From Paenibacillus phytohabitans (GTDB lineage: Bacteria > Bacillota > Bacilli > Paenibacillales > Paenibacillaceae), in contig NZ_WHOB01000097.1 of the NCBI RefSeq assembly GCF_013141775.1, positions 274,742 through 338,741 on the forward strand: 64,000 bases of DNA, in the 5' to 3' direction. Shown piece after piece: positions 1-7,845 of the stretch (position 1 is the stretch's first letter; each line of letters starts with the position of its first letter). The position numbers were made by a program, and so were the translations under genes. The notes below the pieces were generated by a model. It saw nothing but the letters and a program-made list of their open reading frames with translations. It was not told the origin of the DNA and did not search any database.

Positions 1-297
1 GCGGGCTTGGCCAAAGGAGATCTGGCACTCATCGTAATCGGGATTGCCATCAGCATTCCGATTGTGGTCTGGGGAAGCGGCATCATCGTGGGCTGGCTGC
101 ACCGTTTCCCGGTGCTGGTCTTCATCGGAGCCTATATTCTGGCGTATACGGCCGGTAATATGCTGCTGCAGGATGCCAAATTTGGTGCGGTCATTTCCTT
201 CATGCTGCCTACATTCCACTCCATGCTGCCGATGGTGCTGGGGATTCTTGTCGTAGTAACAGGTATGCTTAAGCGGAGGATGGTATCTGCAGGATAA
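1..297 (+). CDS. TerC/YjbE family integral membrane protein, 3' part only
   Basis: The reading frame is open from the first base, so the true start lies upstream of the window; a TTG at 7 is not a credible start. The visible 98 residues contain about three hydrophobic segments. The stretch with two Gly-Ser/Gly-Ile turns followed by RFP and then an Ala-Gly-Asn-x-Leu-x-x-Asp element is typical of the C-terminal half of TerC-type proteins (YjbE, YceF, YkoY in Bacillus), which are linked to metal handling and to metal loading of secreted proteins. The substrate cannot be told from this fragment. A terminator follows directly. Confidence 0.75.
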   Translation, partial: AGLAKGDLALIVIGIAISIPIVVWGSGIIVGWLHRFPVLVFIGAYILAYTAGNMLLQDAKFGAVISFMLPTFHSMLPMVLGILVVVTGMLKRRMVSAG

Positions 298-314
298 GAA
301 GCGGCAATACTAGA

Positions 315-354
315 GGCTGTGCCAAAAGCTGGAAAGCTTTGGTGCAGCTTTTTT
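315..354 (+). terminator. intrinsic terminator after the TerC-family gene
   Basis: GCTGTGCC and AAAGC on the left pair with GCTTT and GGTGCAGC on the right around a short loop, followed by six T. It ends the TerC-family transcript. Confidence 0.75.
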
Positions 355-467
355 ATGCAATTCCCCCGAATACACGAAGAATGATGGTGTTTTAATTATT
401 TTTCAGATAAAATATAAAATGACGAGGGCCAGAGAAAAGACGCGAATTTTGAAGGGATGGGTGAAAG

Positions 468-980
468 ATGTCTTCCAAAAACGACATGAAACTGGGTGTG
501 TTCATCGCCGCCGCCGGCATTGTGATTCTGTTCGGGAAGCTGGGGGTGTTCGGATTTCTTGGACATGCCTTGTGGCCGCTCGTAATTCTGGTTCCGGGCC
601 TGTTCCTGCATGTGCTCTTCTTCACCCGCCGTGCTTCTGCATCTGTATTAATACCTGCGGGCATATTAACGGTATACGGTCTGCTATTTGGACTATGCAA
701 TACATGGGGCTGGGACCTGATGAGGCATTTATGGCCTATCCTGCTGCTGGGCATTGCGGTCGGACTTTATGAATATTCGCTGTATTCTTCAGCCAGAAGC
801 AGAGGACTAACAACAACGGCTGTTATCCTGGGGCTGCTAAGCATTGTATTGTTCATCTTCACCCTGCTCGGGACTGGAGCCTTGTATCTGCTGGGTGCCG
901 TTCTGGTTGCCGCAGGCCTATGGCTGATGCTGGGCCGGGGCAGACCGGGCGGGCGTAAGAAGTGGAACGGCGGCTGGTAA
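468..980 (+). CDS. multi-pass membrane protein, LiaI/LiaF N-terminal (DUF5668)-like
   Basis: 170 residues, almost wholly hydrophobic with about five to six membrane segments and a basic tail rich in Gly, Arg and Lys. The opening pattern, a short charged N-terminus and then a paired hydrophobic hairpin ending in W-P-L-V-I-L-V-P-G, resembles the membrane domain at the N-terminus of LiaI/LiaF-type envelope-stress proteins. That assignment is by pattern only. The start ATG has a purine-rich GGGTGAAAG in front. It stands alone between a terminator and typA, with no two-component system nearby. Role unknown. Confidence 0.6.
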   Translation: MSSKNDMKLGVFIAAAGIVILFGKLGVFGFLGHALWPLVILVPGLFLHVLFFTRRASASVLIPAGILTVYGLLFGLCNTWGWDLMRHLWPILLLGIAVGLYEYSLYSSARSRGLTTTAVILGLLSIVLFIFTLLGTGALYLLGAVLVAAGLWLMLGRGRPGGRKKWNGGW

Positions 981-1089
981 GAGAACCGGGTAAACGGCAC
1001 AGATTGAGGGAATGGGCACCGCTGAATGTAACGCAAGGCAAAATTAGAAAAATTAAACGAAGTTGGTAACGTTTTTTTCAGAAAAAGAC

Positions 1090-1119
1090 TTGCTTTTCAT
1101 GGTGCTTTCACGATACTAT
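1090..1119 (+). promoter_or_regulatory. putative SigA promoter of typA
   Basis: TTGCTT at 1090-1095 and TACTAT at 1114-1119, separated by 18 bp. Downstream, at 1134-1157, AGCGTCGGG and CCTGGCGCT form a nine-pair stem with two G-U pairs, followed by TCTTTT. It looks like a leader hairpin or weak attenuator before the typA start at 1236. Confidence 0.5.
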
Positions 1120-1235
1120 TAAGGATATGTTGGAGCGTCGGGTTTCTGCCTGGCGCTTCTTTTGTGAGACTGCCGTGACATGCTATAAATTTAAACATTT
1201 TTAATTTGATAAATGAGAGGATTTGGATACAAATC

Positions 1236-3080
1236 ATGCATTCAAGAAAAGATATTCGTAATATTGCGATCATTGCCCACGTTGACCATGGTAAAACAAC
1301 ACTCGTCGATCAGCTTCTCCAGCAATCAGGGATTTTCAGCGCGCACGAGCACTTGCAGGAACGGGCCATGGACTCTAACGACCTGGAGCGGGAACGCGGA
1401 ATCACTATCCTAGCCAAAAATACAGCAATTACCTATAAAGAGTTCCTGATCAACATCGTAGATACCCCTGGACACGCCGATTTCGGCGGTGAAGTAGAAC
1501 GTATCATGAAGATGGTTGACGGCGTACTGCTGGTTGTGGATGCTTATGAAGGCTGCATGCCGCAGACTAAGTTCGTTCTGCGCAAAGCGCTGGAGCAGCA
1601 CCTTACACCTATCGTTGTCGTGAACAAAATTGACCGTCCGGCTGCACGTCCGAAGGAAGTTATTGATGAAGTTCTGGATCTGTTCATTGAGCTTGAAGCC
1701 AGTGACGATCAGCTTGAATTCCCGGTTGTTTATGCTTCTGCGCTTAACGGCACATCGAGCATGGACCCTGAGAAGCAGGATGAAACGATGCTTGCCCTTT
1801 ACGAAACCATTGTTGAACATATCCCGGCTCCAACTGAAAAAGTTGAAGAGCCCCTGCAGTTCCTGGTAACTCTGATGGATTACAATGAATACCTTGGCCG
1901 TATCGCCATTGGCCGTGTTAACCGCGGTGTAATCAAGCAGGGCCAGTCCGTAACTGTTATCATGCGTGACGGCAAGAGCAAAACAGCACGTATCGAGAAG
2001 CTGTTCGGTTTCCAGGGCCTGAAGCGTGTTGAGACTGAAGAAGCGGGTGCAGGCGACATCGTAGCAATTGCCGGTATCAAGGACATCAACATCGGTGAGA
2101 CCATTGCCGATCCGCAGCATCCAGAAGCGCTGCCTGTTCTGAAGATCGACGAGCCTACAATGCAAATGACGTTCCTCGTGAACAACAGTCCGTTTGCCGG
2201 TAAAGAAGGCAAGTGGGTAACTTCCCGTAAGCTGCGTGAACGTCTGTTCAAAGAGCTGGAAACGGATGTCAGCTTGCGTGTAGATGAAACGGATTCGCCT
2301 GATGCATTTGTCGTATCCGGCCGTGGTGAGCTTCACCTGGGTATCCTGATCGAGAATATGCGCCGTGAAGGTTACGAAATGCAGGTTTCCAAGCCTGAAG
2401 TTATCGTCAAGGAAATCGACGGAGCCAAGATGGAGCCGCTTGAACGCCTGATGATTGATGTTCCGGAAGAAAGCATGGGCGCTGTTATGGAAAGTCTGGG
2501 AACACGCAAAGCAGAAATGGTCAACATGATCAATCATGGTACTGGCCAGGTTCGTCTGGAGTTCCTGATTCCTGCACGTGGCCTGATTGGTTACAACACC
2601 TACTTCCTGACCCTGACCCGCGGTTATGGCGTTATGAACCATGCGTTTGACAGCTATGCTCCACTGATTGGCGGACAGGTTGGCGGACGTCACCAAGGCG
2701 TACTCGTATCCAGTGAAACCGGCAATACGACTCTATATGGCATGATGGGCGTAGAAGACCGCGGTATTCTCTTCCTGGAACCGGGAACTGAAATTTATGA
2801 AGGCATGATCGTAGGTGAGCACACCCGCGATAATGACATCATTGTAAATATCTGCAAAGAAAAACAGCTGACCAACGTTCGTTCTGCAACGAAGGATGAG
2901 ACTGTTAAGATGAAGACTCCGCGTATGTTCTCTCTGGAAGGCGCGCTTGAATACCTGAATGATGATGAATATTGCGAAATTACACCTAAATCCGTTCGTC
3001 TGCGCAAAAAGATCCTGAACAAGGGTGAGCGCGAACGTGTAGAGAAGCAGCGTAAAGCGGCGCAAGCCAGCCAAGCGTAA
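1236..3080 (+). CDS. typA: translational GTPase TypA/BipA
   Basis: Ribosome-associated GTPase of the EF-G-like family, implicated in 50S assembly and stress or cold growth. 614 residues, the family's usual length. The P-loop AHVDHGKT lies at residues 14-21, followed by the switch I ERERGIT, the G3 DTPGH and the G4 NKID, then EF-Tu domain 2, EF-G domain V and the TypA C-terminal domain (GRGELHLGIL and RGLIGYNT). The frame is open to a TTG at 1206, but the ATG at 1236 gives the conserved N-terminus (MHSRKDIRNIAI) and has GAGAGG upstream, at a rather long spacing. Equivalent to B. subtilis ylaG, and followed by a ylaH-like gene as there. Confidence 0.97.
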   Translation: MHSRKDIRNIAIIAHVDHGKTTLVDQLLQQSGIFSAHEHLQERAMDSNDLERERGITILAKNTAITYKEFLINIVDTPGHADFGGEVERIMKMVDGVLLVVDAYEGCMPQTKFVLRKALEQHLTPIVVVNKIDRPAARPKEVIDEVLDLFIELEASDDQLEFPVVYASALNGTSSMDPEKQDETMLALYETIVEHIPAPTEKVEEPLQFLVTLMDYNEYLGRIAIGRVNRGVIKQGQSVTVIMRDGKSKTARIEKLFGFQGLKRVETEEAGAGDIVAIAGIKDINIGETIADPQHPEALPVLKIDEPTMQMTFLVNNSPFAGKEGKWVTSRKLRERLFKELETDVSLRVDETDSPDAFVVSGRGELHLGILIENMRREGYEMQVSKPEVIVKEIDGAKMEPLERLMIDVPEESMGAVMESLGTRKAEMVNMINHGTGQVRLEFLIPARGLIGYNTYFLTLTRGYGVMNHAFDSYAPLIGGQVGGRHQGVLVSSETGNTTLYGMMGVEDRGILFLEPGTEIYEGMIVGEHTRDNDIIVNICKEKQLTNVRSATKDETVKMKTPRMFSLEGALEYLNDDEYCEITPKSVRLRKKILNKGERERVEKQRKAAQASQA

Positions 3081-3094
3081 GCTGTCACCCATTC

Positions 3095-3127
3095 AAGCCG
3101 CCGGATGAAGAATCCGGCGGCTTTTCT
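3095..3127 (+). terminator. intrinsic terminator after typA
   Basis: AAGCCGCCGGAT and ATCCGGCGGCTT form a perfect stem around a short loop, followed by TTCTTGTTT. Confidence 0.9.
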
Positions 3128-3240
3128 TGTTTATTTTCCCGGACAGAAGACCGTTCAAATTGCAGGGATTAAAAGCAGTATAAAACCGCTGAGGATGATA
3201 TAATGTAAACGATACTTATATCCGGGAGGAGTGACGAGCT

Positions 3241-3537
3241 GTGCAGAGCTGGTTCGCTGAGCATCCAATTGTCGCTTACATTGTCATCTTTATTCTACTG
3301 ACTTATGTGTATAACCGTGTATTTCGCGTCAACCAGAAGCTGCCCATCGGCAAAGAGATCGTACTTTATATTATGATGGCTATAGGCTCGGGAATGCTGC
3401 TCATCTTCCAGCATGACAAACTTCCGATCATCCAGTGCCTGCTGGTGGCGGTAGGGTTAATGCTGCTCGTGCGGGTCCGCTACCTGGTAGAGGCCCGGCA
3501 GAAGCGGAAAGCTGCAGCTGCGGCGAAACGGCACTAG
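3241..3537 (+). CDS. ylaH: YlaH-like membrane protein
   Basis: 98 residues with three hydrophobic segments and a highly basic, Ala/Lys-rich C-terminus. The gene follows typA, as ylaH does in B. subtilis, and the N-terminal hydrophobic segment followed by TYVYNRVF fits that small family. Starts with GTG behind a strong GGAGGAG at a good distance. Function unknown. A short gap then leads to the LCP gene in the same direction. Confidence 0.75.
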   Translation: MQSWFAEHPIVAYIVIFILLTYVYNRVFRVNQKLPIGKEIVLYIMMAIGSGMLLIFQHDKLPIIQCLLVAVGLMLLVRVRYLVEARQKRKAAAAAKRH

Positions 3538-3619
3538 GCGCAACTTTTAGTGCTCCGGATCGTCTAACTTATTATAAAGTTATCTAATTCTACCTGAATG
3601 AAAAGGACCTAATTCAATT

Positions 3620-4741
3620 ATGAATACAAGCAAGGGCAGTCTGCCACCCAGATCGAACGGCCAGCAAGGAACCAACAGACAGCAGTCCAGACCCGCTGCC
3701 TCGACCAAATCAACGAAATCAACCAACTCAACTAAATCTAATAAGAAGAAGCCAAAGAAACGCGGATTTTTCGCCCGGCTGATGAGACTGCTGCTGATCA
3801 TCCTCCTGGTTGCCGTAATTGCGGCGCTAGGCTACGCAGGGTACTTGTACTGGAAGTTTGATCAGGGAGGGTTCGGAGTGGACCAGCCGGTTCAAGCCGG
3901 GCAATCCGCTTCAGAGAAGCCGCTGACGATGCTGCTGCTAGGCACTGACAACCGTCCGAAGCACCCGTCCAATCTGACGGATGTGATTATGGTTGCGGCG
4001 CTGAACCCGGAGACCCAATCGGCAACCGTAGTTTCACTGCCGCGTGATACTTACGTAGAGCTTAGCGGCTATAAGAAAACGAAAATCAATGCGTTCTACT
4101 CCCGCTTCAAGAGCAAGGAGAAGACCTCAGGGATTCTGGCCGGGGATGAAATGAAGACCATGATGAGCAAATATCTCGATATTCAGGTCGATTATGTTAC
4201 TGTGCTTGATTTCCAGGGCTTCCGGGATATCGTGGATGAATTCGGCGGTGTAGATGTCAATATCAGCGAGAATATGTGCTACACGGACAGTGTGGACGGA
4301 ACAGATATTAATCTCAAGAAAGGCCAAGCCCAGCTAAACGGGGATAAGGCGCTTGATTATGTACGTTACCGTAAATCCAATTGCAGTCCGGCAACGAAGC
4401 CTTCCGATGATTTTGACCGCAATAAACGCCAGAATGAAGTGCTTAATTCGCTGATCGCGCAGATGCAGTCACTCGGAGGGGTGCTCAAAATCGGCAAGGT
4501 GCTGGATGCCGTGGACGATAATCTGGCCAGCGATATTGAGAATGCCCAGATCAAGAGCATGATAGCGACTTACTGGAATATATCTAAGGAGAATGTAGAA
4601 TTTGTGCCGGTGACAGGAACCTGGCGCAGTCCCTATGTATATATTGACGATAAAGAGCTGGACGCAGCCAAGCAAAGCCTTCAGGACCAGATATCCGGCC
4701 TCTCAGGTGCCGCTGCTGCTGCGGCCGCAGACAGTCCTTAA
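3620..4741 (+). CDS. LCP (LytR-CpsA-Psr) family cell-wall polymer ligase
   Basis: Members of this family (TagT, TagU, TagV) transfer undecaprenyl-linked anionic glycopolymers such as teichoic acid to peptidoglycan on the outer face of the membrane. 373 residues: a Ser/Thr/Asn/Lys-rich cytoplasmic head (1-50), one membrane anchor (about 55-78), then the LCP domain with LLLGTDNR (105-112), Asp121 and SLPRDTYV (139-146). These are the Arg/Asp positions that bind the pyrophosphate lipid and Mg2+. The C-terminus ends in a poly-Ala tract. AAGGA lies 13 bases before the ATG. Confidence 0.88.
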   Translation: MNTSKGSLPPRSNGQQGTNRQQSRPAASTKSTKSTNSTKSNKKKPKKRGFFARLMRLLLIILLVAVIAALGYAGYLYWKFDQGGFGVDQPVQAGQSASEKPLTMLLLGTDNRPKHPSNLTDVIMVAALNPETQSATVVSLPRDTYVELSGYKKTKINAFYSRFKSKEKTSGILAGDEMKTMMSKYLDIQVDYVTVLDFQGFRDIVDEFGGVDVNISENMCYTDSVDGTDINLKKGQAQLNGDKALDYVRYRKSNCSPATKPSDDFDRNKRQNEVLNSLIAQMQSLGGVLKIGKVLDAVDDNLASDIENAQIKSMIATYWNISKENVEFVPVTGTWRSPYVYIDDKELDAAKQSLQDQISGLSGAAAAAAADSP

Positions 4742-4837
4742 AGAGCAGGAAAGAATCTACAAATTGAATGCAAGTTTCATCCTGTGCTATAATATAATAA
4801 ATTGAATGCACTCACGCCGCATAGGGGGCCTGTACTT

Positions 4838-5290
4838 ATGTCCGAAGCCGTTGCTCAGCTCAACGAAACTCTGCTAGCTATGCTGCAGTCGGAAACCTTT
4901 GTTCTTCTAAACACTGTGGATGCTGAATCCGGTGGCCCTACATCTACTGCGATTTCCTGGATCTATGCAGTGAGCCCTTCTATTGTGCGCTTATCGGTAG
5001 ATCACCGTTCCAGACTTGTGAACAACATGAAGGTCAACCCGCTGGTAACCATTACTGTGTTTGGTGAGGGAACGGTTCATGCCATCAACGGGCGTGCTTC
5101 TGTGAAGCAGGACCCGCTGTCGGATGTTCCTTTTAAGATGTGCTGTTTTGATGTTGAGATTGAAGCGGTCCGCAATGCGCTGTTCTACGGCGCTCACCTG
5201 GAATCTGCTCCGAAATATGCGAAGGTATACGATGCGCGTGCGGCTGAGAAGCTGGACGGACAAGTATTTGCCGCCATGCAAAAAGCCTAG
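4838..5290 (+). CDS. pyridoxamine 5'-phosphate oxidase-fold protein
   Basis: 150 residues with the split-barrel flavin-binding pattern: an N-terminal helix, then FVLLNTVDAESGGPTST, a buried SWIYAVSP strand, and RLSVDHRSRLVNNMKVNP, where the Arg/Asn residues usually contact FMN phosphate. The family includes FMN or F420-type oxidoreductases and stress proteins; the substrate is not predictable. A TTG at 4802 extends the frame, but the ATG at 4838 is chosen because AGGGGG lies 10 bases before it. Convergent with the YlaJ-like gene across a shared hairpin. Confidence 0.75.
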   Translation: MSEAVAQLNETLLAMLQSETFVLLNTVDAESGGPTSTAISWIYAVSPSIVRLSVDHRSRLVNNMKVNPLVTITVFGEGTVHAINGRASVKQDPLSDVPFKMCCFDVEIEAVRNALFYGAHLESAPKYAKVYDARAAEKLDGQVFAAMQKA

Positions 5291-5314
5291 TGTGCCATCA
5301 CTAGGCTTTTTTTG
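5281..5314. terminator. bidirectional terminator
   Basis: AAAAAGCCTAGTG pairs with CACTAGGCTTTTTTT. The A-run on one side and T-run on the other let it serve both the plus-strand PNPOx gene, whose stop codon it overlaps, and the minus-strand lipoprotein gene ending at 5352. Confidence 0.9.
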
Positions 5315-5351
5315 TCTCCAGATCCTGCGCTTTGTACAGGAATGTGCGAGC

Positions 5352-5924
5352 TTATTGTCCGTTGCCTTGCGGTTTGGTATCCTCCGGCAGCTGCGGAATG
5401 ATCCGGCCGATAATGTCAGCCATTTCTGAGGCGAAGCCGGATACCGGGTTTCCCTTGGTAATATGCTTTCCCATCTCGGCTAACCTGCTGGTGAGGTCCA
5501 TGTCGGCAGTAACGAGCGTTCTTACACCCCTCGGGTCCTTGCGGATAGCTTCCGCTACCGTGTATTTCACGCTTCCGACCCGTGAGCGGGTAAGCGATCC
5601 GTCGACATCAATGCCGACAACGGCAATGTTGTTCATTACGACACAGTGGGCTCCGTTTACACCGGGAACTCTTTTGGCTAACTGTTCAAAATGATCCTTA
5701 AGTGCAACATCGCTTTCGCCCTTAACGTCAGAAGGTTGTCCGTTCTCTGGTGTAGGTTCAAGGGCTGTACCATCTTCGGACAATGTCCGTACTCCGTGAT
5801 TCCCCTGGCTGCTCAAGGCCTTTGACGATTGTTTATCCTGAGGAGAGGGTGATGTCTCTTTATTAGCGATACCGCAGCTTGTCAGCAGCAGCAGTACCAG
5901 CAACAGACACATTGATTTTCTCAT
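5352..5924 (-). CDS. ylaJ: YhcN/YlaJ family sporulation lipoprotein
   Basis: 190 residues. An N-terminal signal with lipobox LLTSC (Cys17) predicts a lipid-anchored exported protein. A Ser/Pro/Asp/Gln-rich linker follows (about 20-70), then the YhcN/YlaJ domain with GVNGAHCVVMNNIAVVGIDV and a DLTSRL segment. Family members are found in the spore inner membrane and affect germination in Bacillus. The gene lies between ylaH- and ylaK-type genes, as ylaJ does in B. subtilis, but here it is inverted relative to them. AAAGGAG lies just before the ATG. Confidence 0.85.
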   Translation of the reverse strand: MRKSMCLLLVLLLLTSCGIANKETSPSPQDKQSSKALSSQGNHGVRTLSEDGTALEPTPENGQPSDVKGESDVALKDHFEQLAKRVPGVNGAHCVVMNNIAVVGIDVDGSLTRSRVGSVKYTVAEAIRKDPRGVRTLVTADMDLTSRLAEMGKHITKGNPVSGFASEMADIIGRIIPQLPEDTKPQGNGQ

Positions 5925-6029
5925 ATGTGCTTACTCCTTTCAGCCATAGTTCAGTGGTTTACCTTATCTTGCCCTTGCTGAAAAGAGTTATGTATGATCA
6001 ATCAAACCAGGCGCTGTGGAGGGGATAAC

Positions 6030-7361
6030 ATGAAAAAGATATTCGTACTAGACACTAACGTGCTACTGCACGACCCCAATTCGATTTTTGCTTTCAAGGC
6101 GAATGAAGTTGTCATTCCCGCTGTAGTCCTGGAAGAAATCGACTCCAAGAAGCGTAATGCCGATGAAATCGGCCGCAACGCCCGCACCGTGTCACGCTTG
6201 TTAGACGGACTCCGGGAACTGGGCCACCTGCACAGCGGTGTGGTACTGGAACATGGAGGCACGCTGAAGGTAGAGCTTAACCACCGCAGCTTCGTAAAGG
6301 TACAGGAAATGTTCGGGGAGGTCTCGAACGATAACCGCATATTGGCTGTTGCCCTCAATTATCTCCATGAGGAGAATGAAAAGGCTGATCCCAGTCCTGT
6401 GGTACTCGTAAGTAAAGATGTACTCGTCCGCATCAAAGCGGATGTGCTTGGCATAACACCGGAGGATTATTTATCCGACCGCACCGGAGATTTGAATGAG
6501 CTGTACTCCGGCTGCCAGTCGCTGATGGTGCATCCTTCGCTGATCGATGAATATTATAGTCACCGTTTCTTGTCCATCAAACAGCTGTCGTTGTCCTACC
6601 CGCTCTACCCTCATGAATTTGTCATTCTGAAGGATGAGATTGGCAGCGGCAAATCGGCCCTGCTCAAGGTGAACAGCGATGCCAGCCGGCTCGAACCGCT
6701 GTACCTCGGCAATGATGCGGTGTGGGGCATCAGCGCCCGGAATGCCCAGCAGCGGATGGCGCTTGAGCTGCTGCTGAATGATGATATTCCGCTGGTGACC
6801 ATTACCGGTAAAGCGGGTACAGGGAAGACGCTGCTGGCGCTTGCCGCCGGACTGTTCAAGGTGGAGGACGAACATAAATACAAGAAGCTGCTGATCGCCC
6901 GTCCAGTGGTCCCGATGGGTAAGGATATCGGATATTTACCCGGTGAGAAGGACGAGAAGCTCCGTCCATGGATGCAGCCGATCTATGATAACCTCGAATT
7001 CCTGTTCGATACCAAAAAAGCCGGAGATATCGATAAAATATTGATGGGCCTGGGCAGCATCCAGGTTGAGGCGCTCACCTATATCCGCGGACGTTCCATT
7101 CCGGCGCAGTTCATCATCATCGACGAGGCGCAGAACCTGTCCCGGCATGAAGTGAAGACGATTGTCTCCCGCGCCGGTGAAGGCAGCAAGGTGATTCTGA
7201 TGGGAGATCCGGAGCAAATCGACCATCCTTATCTGGATGCCGCGAGCAACGGGCTCAGCTATATCGTTGAGAAATTTAAGCAGCAGGGCATCAGCGGCCA
7301 TATTACCCTTGAAAAGGGTGAGCGTTCGCATCTTGCTCAGCTGGCTGCGGACTTGTTGTAG
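6030..7361 (+). CDS. ylaK: PhoH-like ATPase with N-terminal PIN domain (YlaK-like)
   Basis: 443 residues. A PIN nuclease domain (about 1-130) opens with KIFVLDTNVLLHDP and keeps further acidic residues (EEID, NDNRIL). The PhoH P-loop ATPase domain follows, with Walker A TGKAGTGKT and Walker B FIIIDEAQN. PIN-PhoH proteins are proposed RNA helicase/ribonucleases; the cellular target is not known. An in-frame ATG at 5994 exists, but GGAGGGG directly before the ATG at 6030 and the start of the PIN fold there decide the start. Divergent from the YlaJ-like lipoprotein gene. Confidence 0.9.
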   Translation: MKKIFVLDTNVLLHDPNSIFAFKANEVVIPAVVLEEIDSKKRNADEIGRNARTVSRLLDGLRELGHLHSGVVLEHGGTLKVELNHRSFVKVQEMFGEVSNDNRILAVALNYLHEENEKADPSPVVLVSKDVLVRIKADVLGITPEDYLSDRTGDLNELYSGCQSLMVHPSLIDEYYSHRFLSIKQLSLSYPLYPHEFVILKDEIGSGKSALLKVNSDASRLEPLYLGNDAVWGISARNAQQRMALELLLNDDIPLVTITGKAGTGKTLLALAAGLFKVEDEHKYKKLLIARPVVPMGKDIGYLPGEKDEKLRPWMQPIYDNLEFLFDTKKAGDIDKILMGLGSIQVEALTYIRGRSIPAQFIIIDEAQNLSRHEVKTIVSRAGEGSKVILMGDPEQIDHPYLDAASNGLSYIVEKFKQQGISGHITLEKGERSHLAQLAADLL

Positions 7362-7465
7362 CCTTTAAGCTCTTCGCGCCAGGCATAATAGGCTTCAGCC
7401 CGCAAGCTTAACTGGCAGCACCCGCTCTTCAATCGGCAGCCCGCCGGTTGATTGGCACAATCACG

Positions 7466-7494
7466 GCCGGGAGATGACCACTCCCGGCTTTTGT
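7466..7494 (+). terminator. intrinsic terminator after the PhoH-like gene
   Basis: GCCGGGAG and CTCCCGGC pair perfectly around a 7-base loop, followed by TTTTG. Confidence 0.8.
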
Positions 7495-7594
7495 CTGCCC
7501 GCCCCCGGAACGGCAGGAGGGGATCTCTGAGATAGCTGGAGCGGAAAGGCGATAGCACCGGAGGGGAATTTTGGAACTGGAGGAGCGGGAGCGT

Positions 7595-7661
7595 CCGCCT
7601 TTGTCTCCGGATTTCAACCGCGCACAGCGGTTCAATCGAAGAAATCTGGAGACAACAGCGG
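7595..7661. repeat. long structured palindrome, possible dispersed element
   Basis: Three nested stems: CCGC (7595-7598) with GCGG (7658-7661), TTGTCTCCGGATTTC (7601-7615) with GAAATCTGGAGACAA (7641-7655, one G-T pair), and AACCGC (7616-7621) with GCGGTT (7627-7632). There is no T-run, so it is not a simple terminator. It looks like a small mobile or dispersed hairpin element, or a structured RNA. Only one copy lies in this window. Confidence 0.55.
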
Positions 7662-7845
7662 CCGGAAGTCCAAATATTCACCGCAGGTGCGAATACCGCC
7701 TAACCGGCGACCGGTTCATCAGACTCACCCCCTCATGCCGTTCACACCTATATAATAGAAAGAGAACGTTTTCACAAACGCAGACAAGCACGTATATGTC
7801 TGCTAAAATGAGGAAGACGAGGATCGCGGGAGGAGAGAGAAGCAC

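Larger units (their letters stand above)
7362..7845. other. 484-bp gap between the PhoH-like gene and the solute-binding protein gene
   Basis: No convincing gene. It holds the terminator at 7466-7494, a long three-part hairpin at 7595-7661, a TATAAT at 7751-7756 with no good -35, and the GGGAGGAG ribosome site of the next gene at 7828-7835. The sequence before the hairpin is itself full of short inverted repeats. Confidence 0.6.

Noticed and set aside
1410..2696. 428-codon frame on the minus strand across typA
   Set aside because: Antisense to a highly conserved gene with biased codons; no ribosome site and no recognisable domain in its translation.
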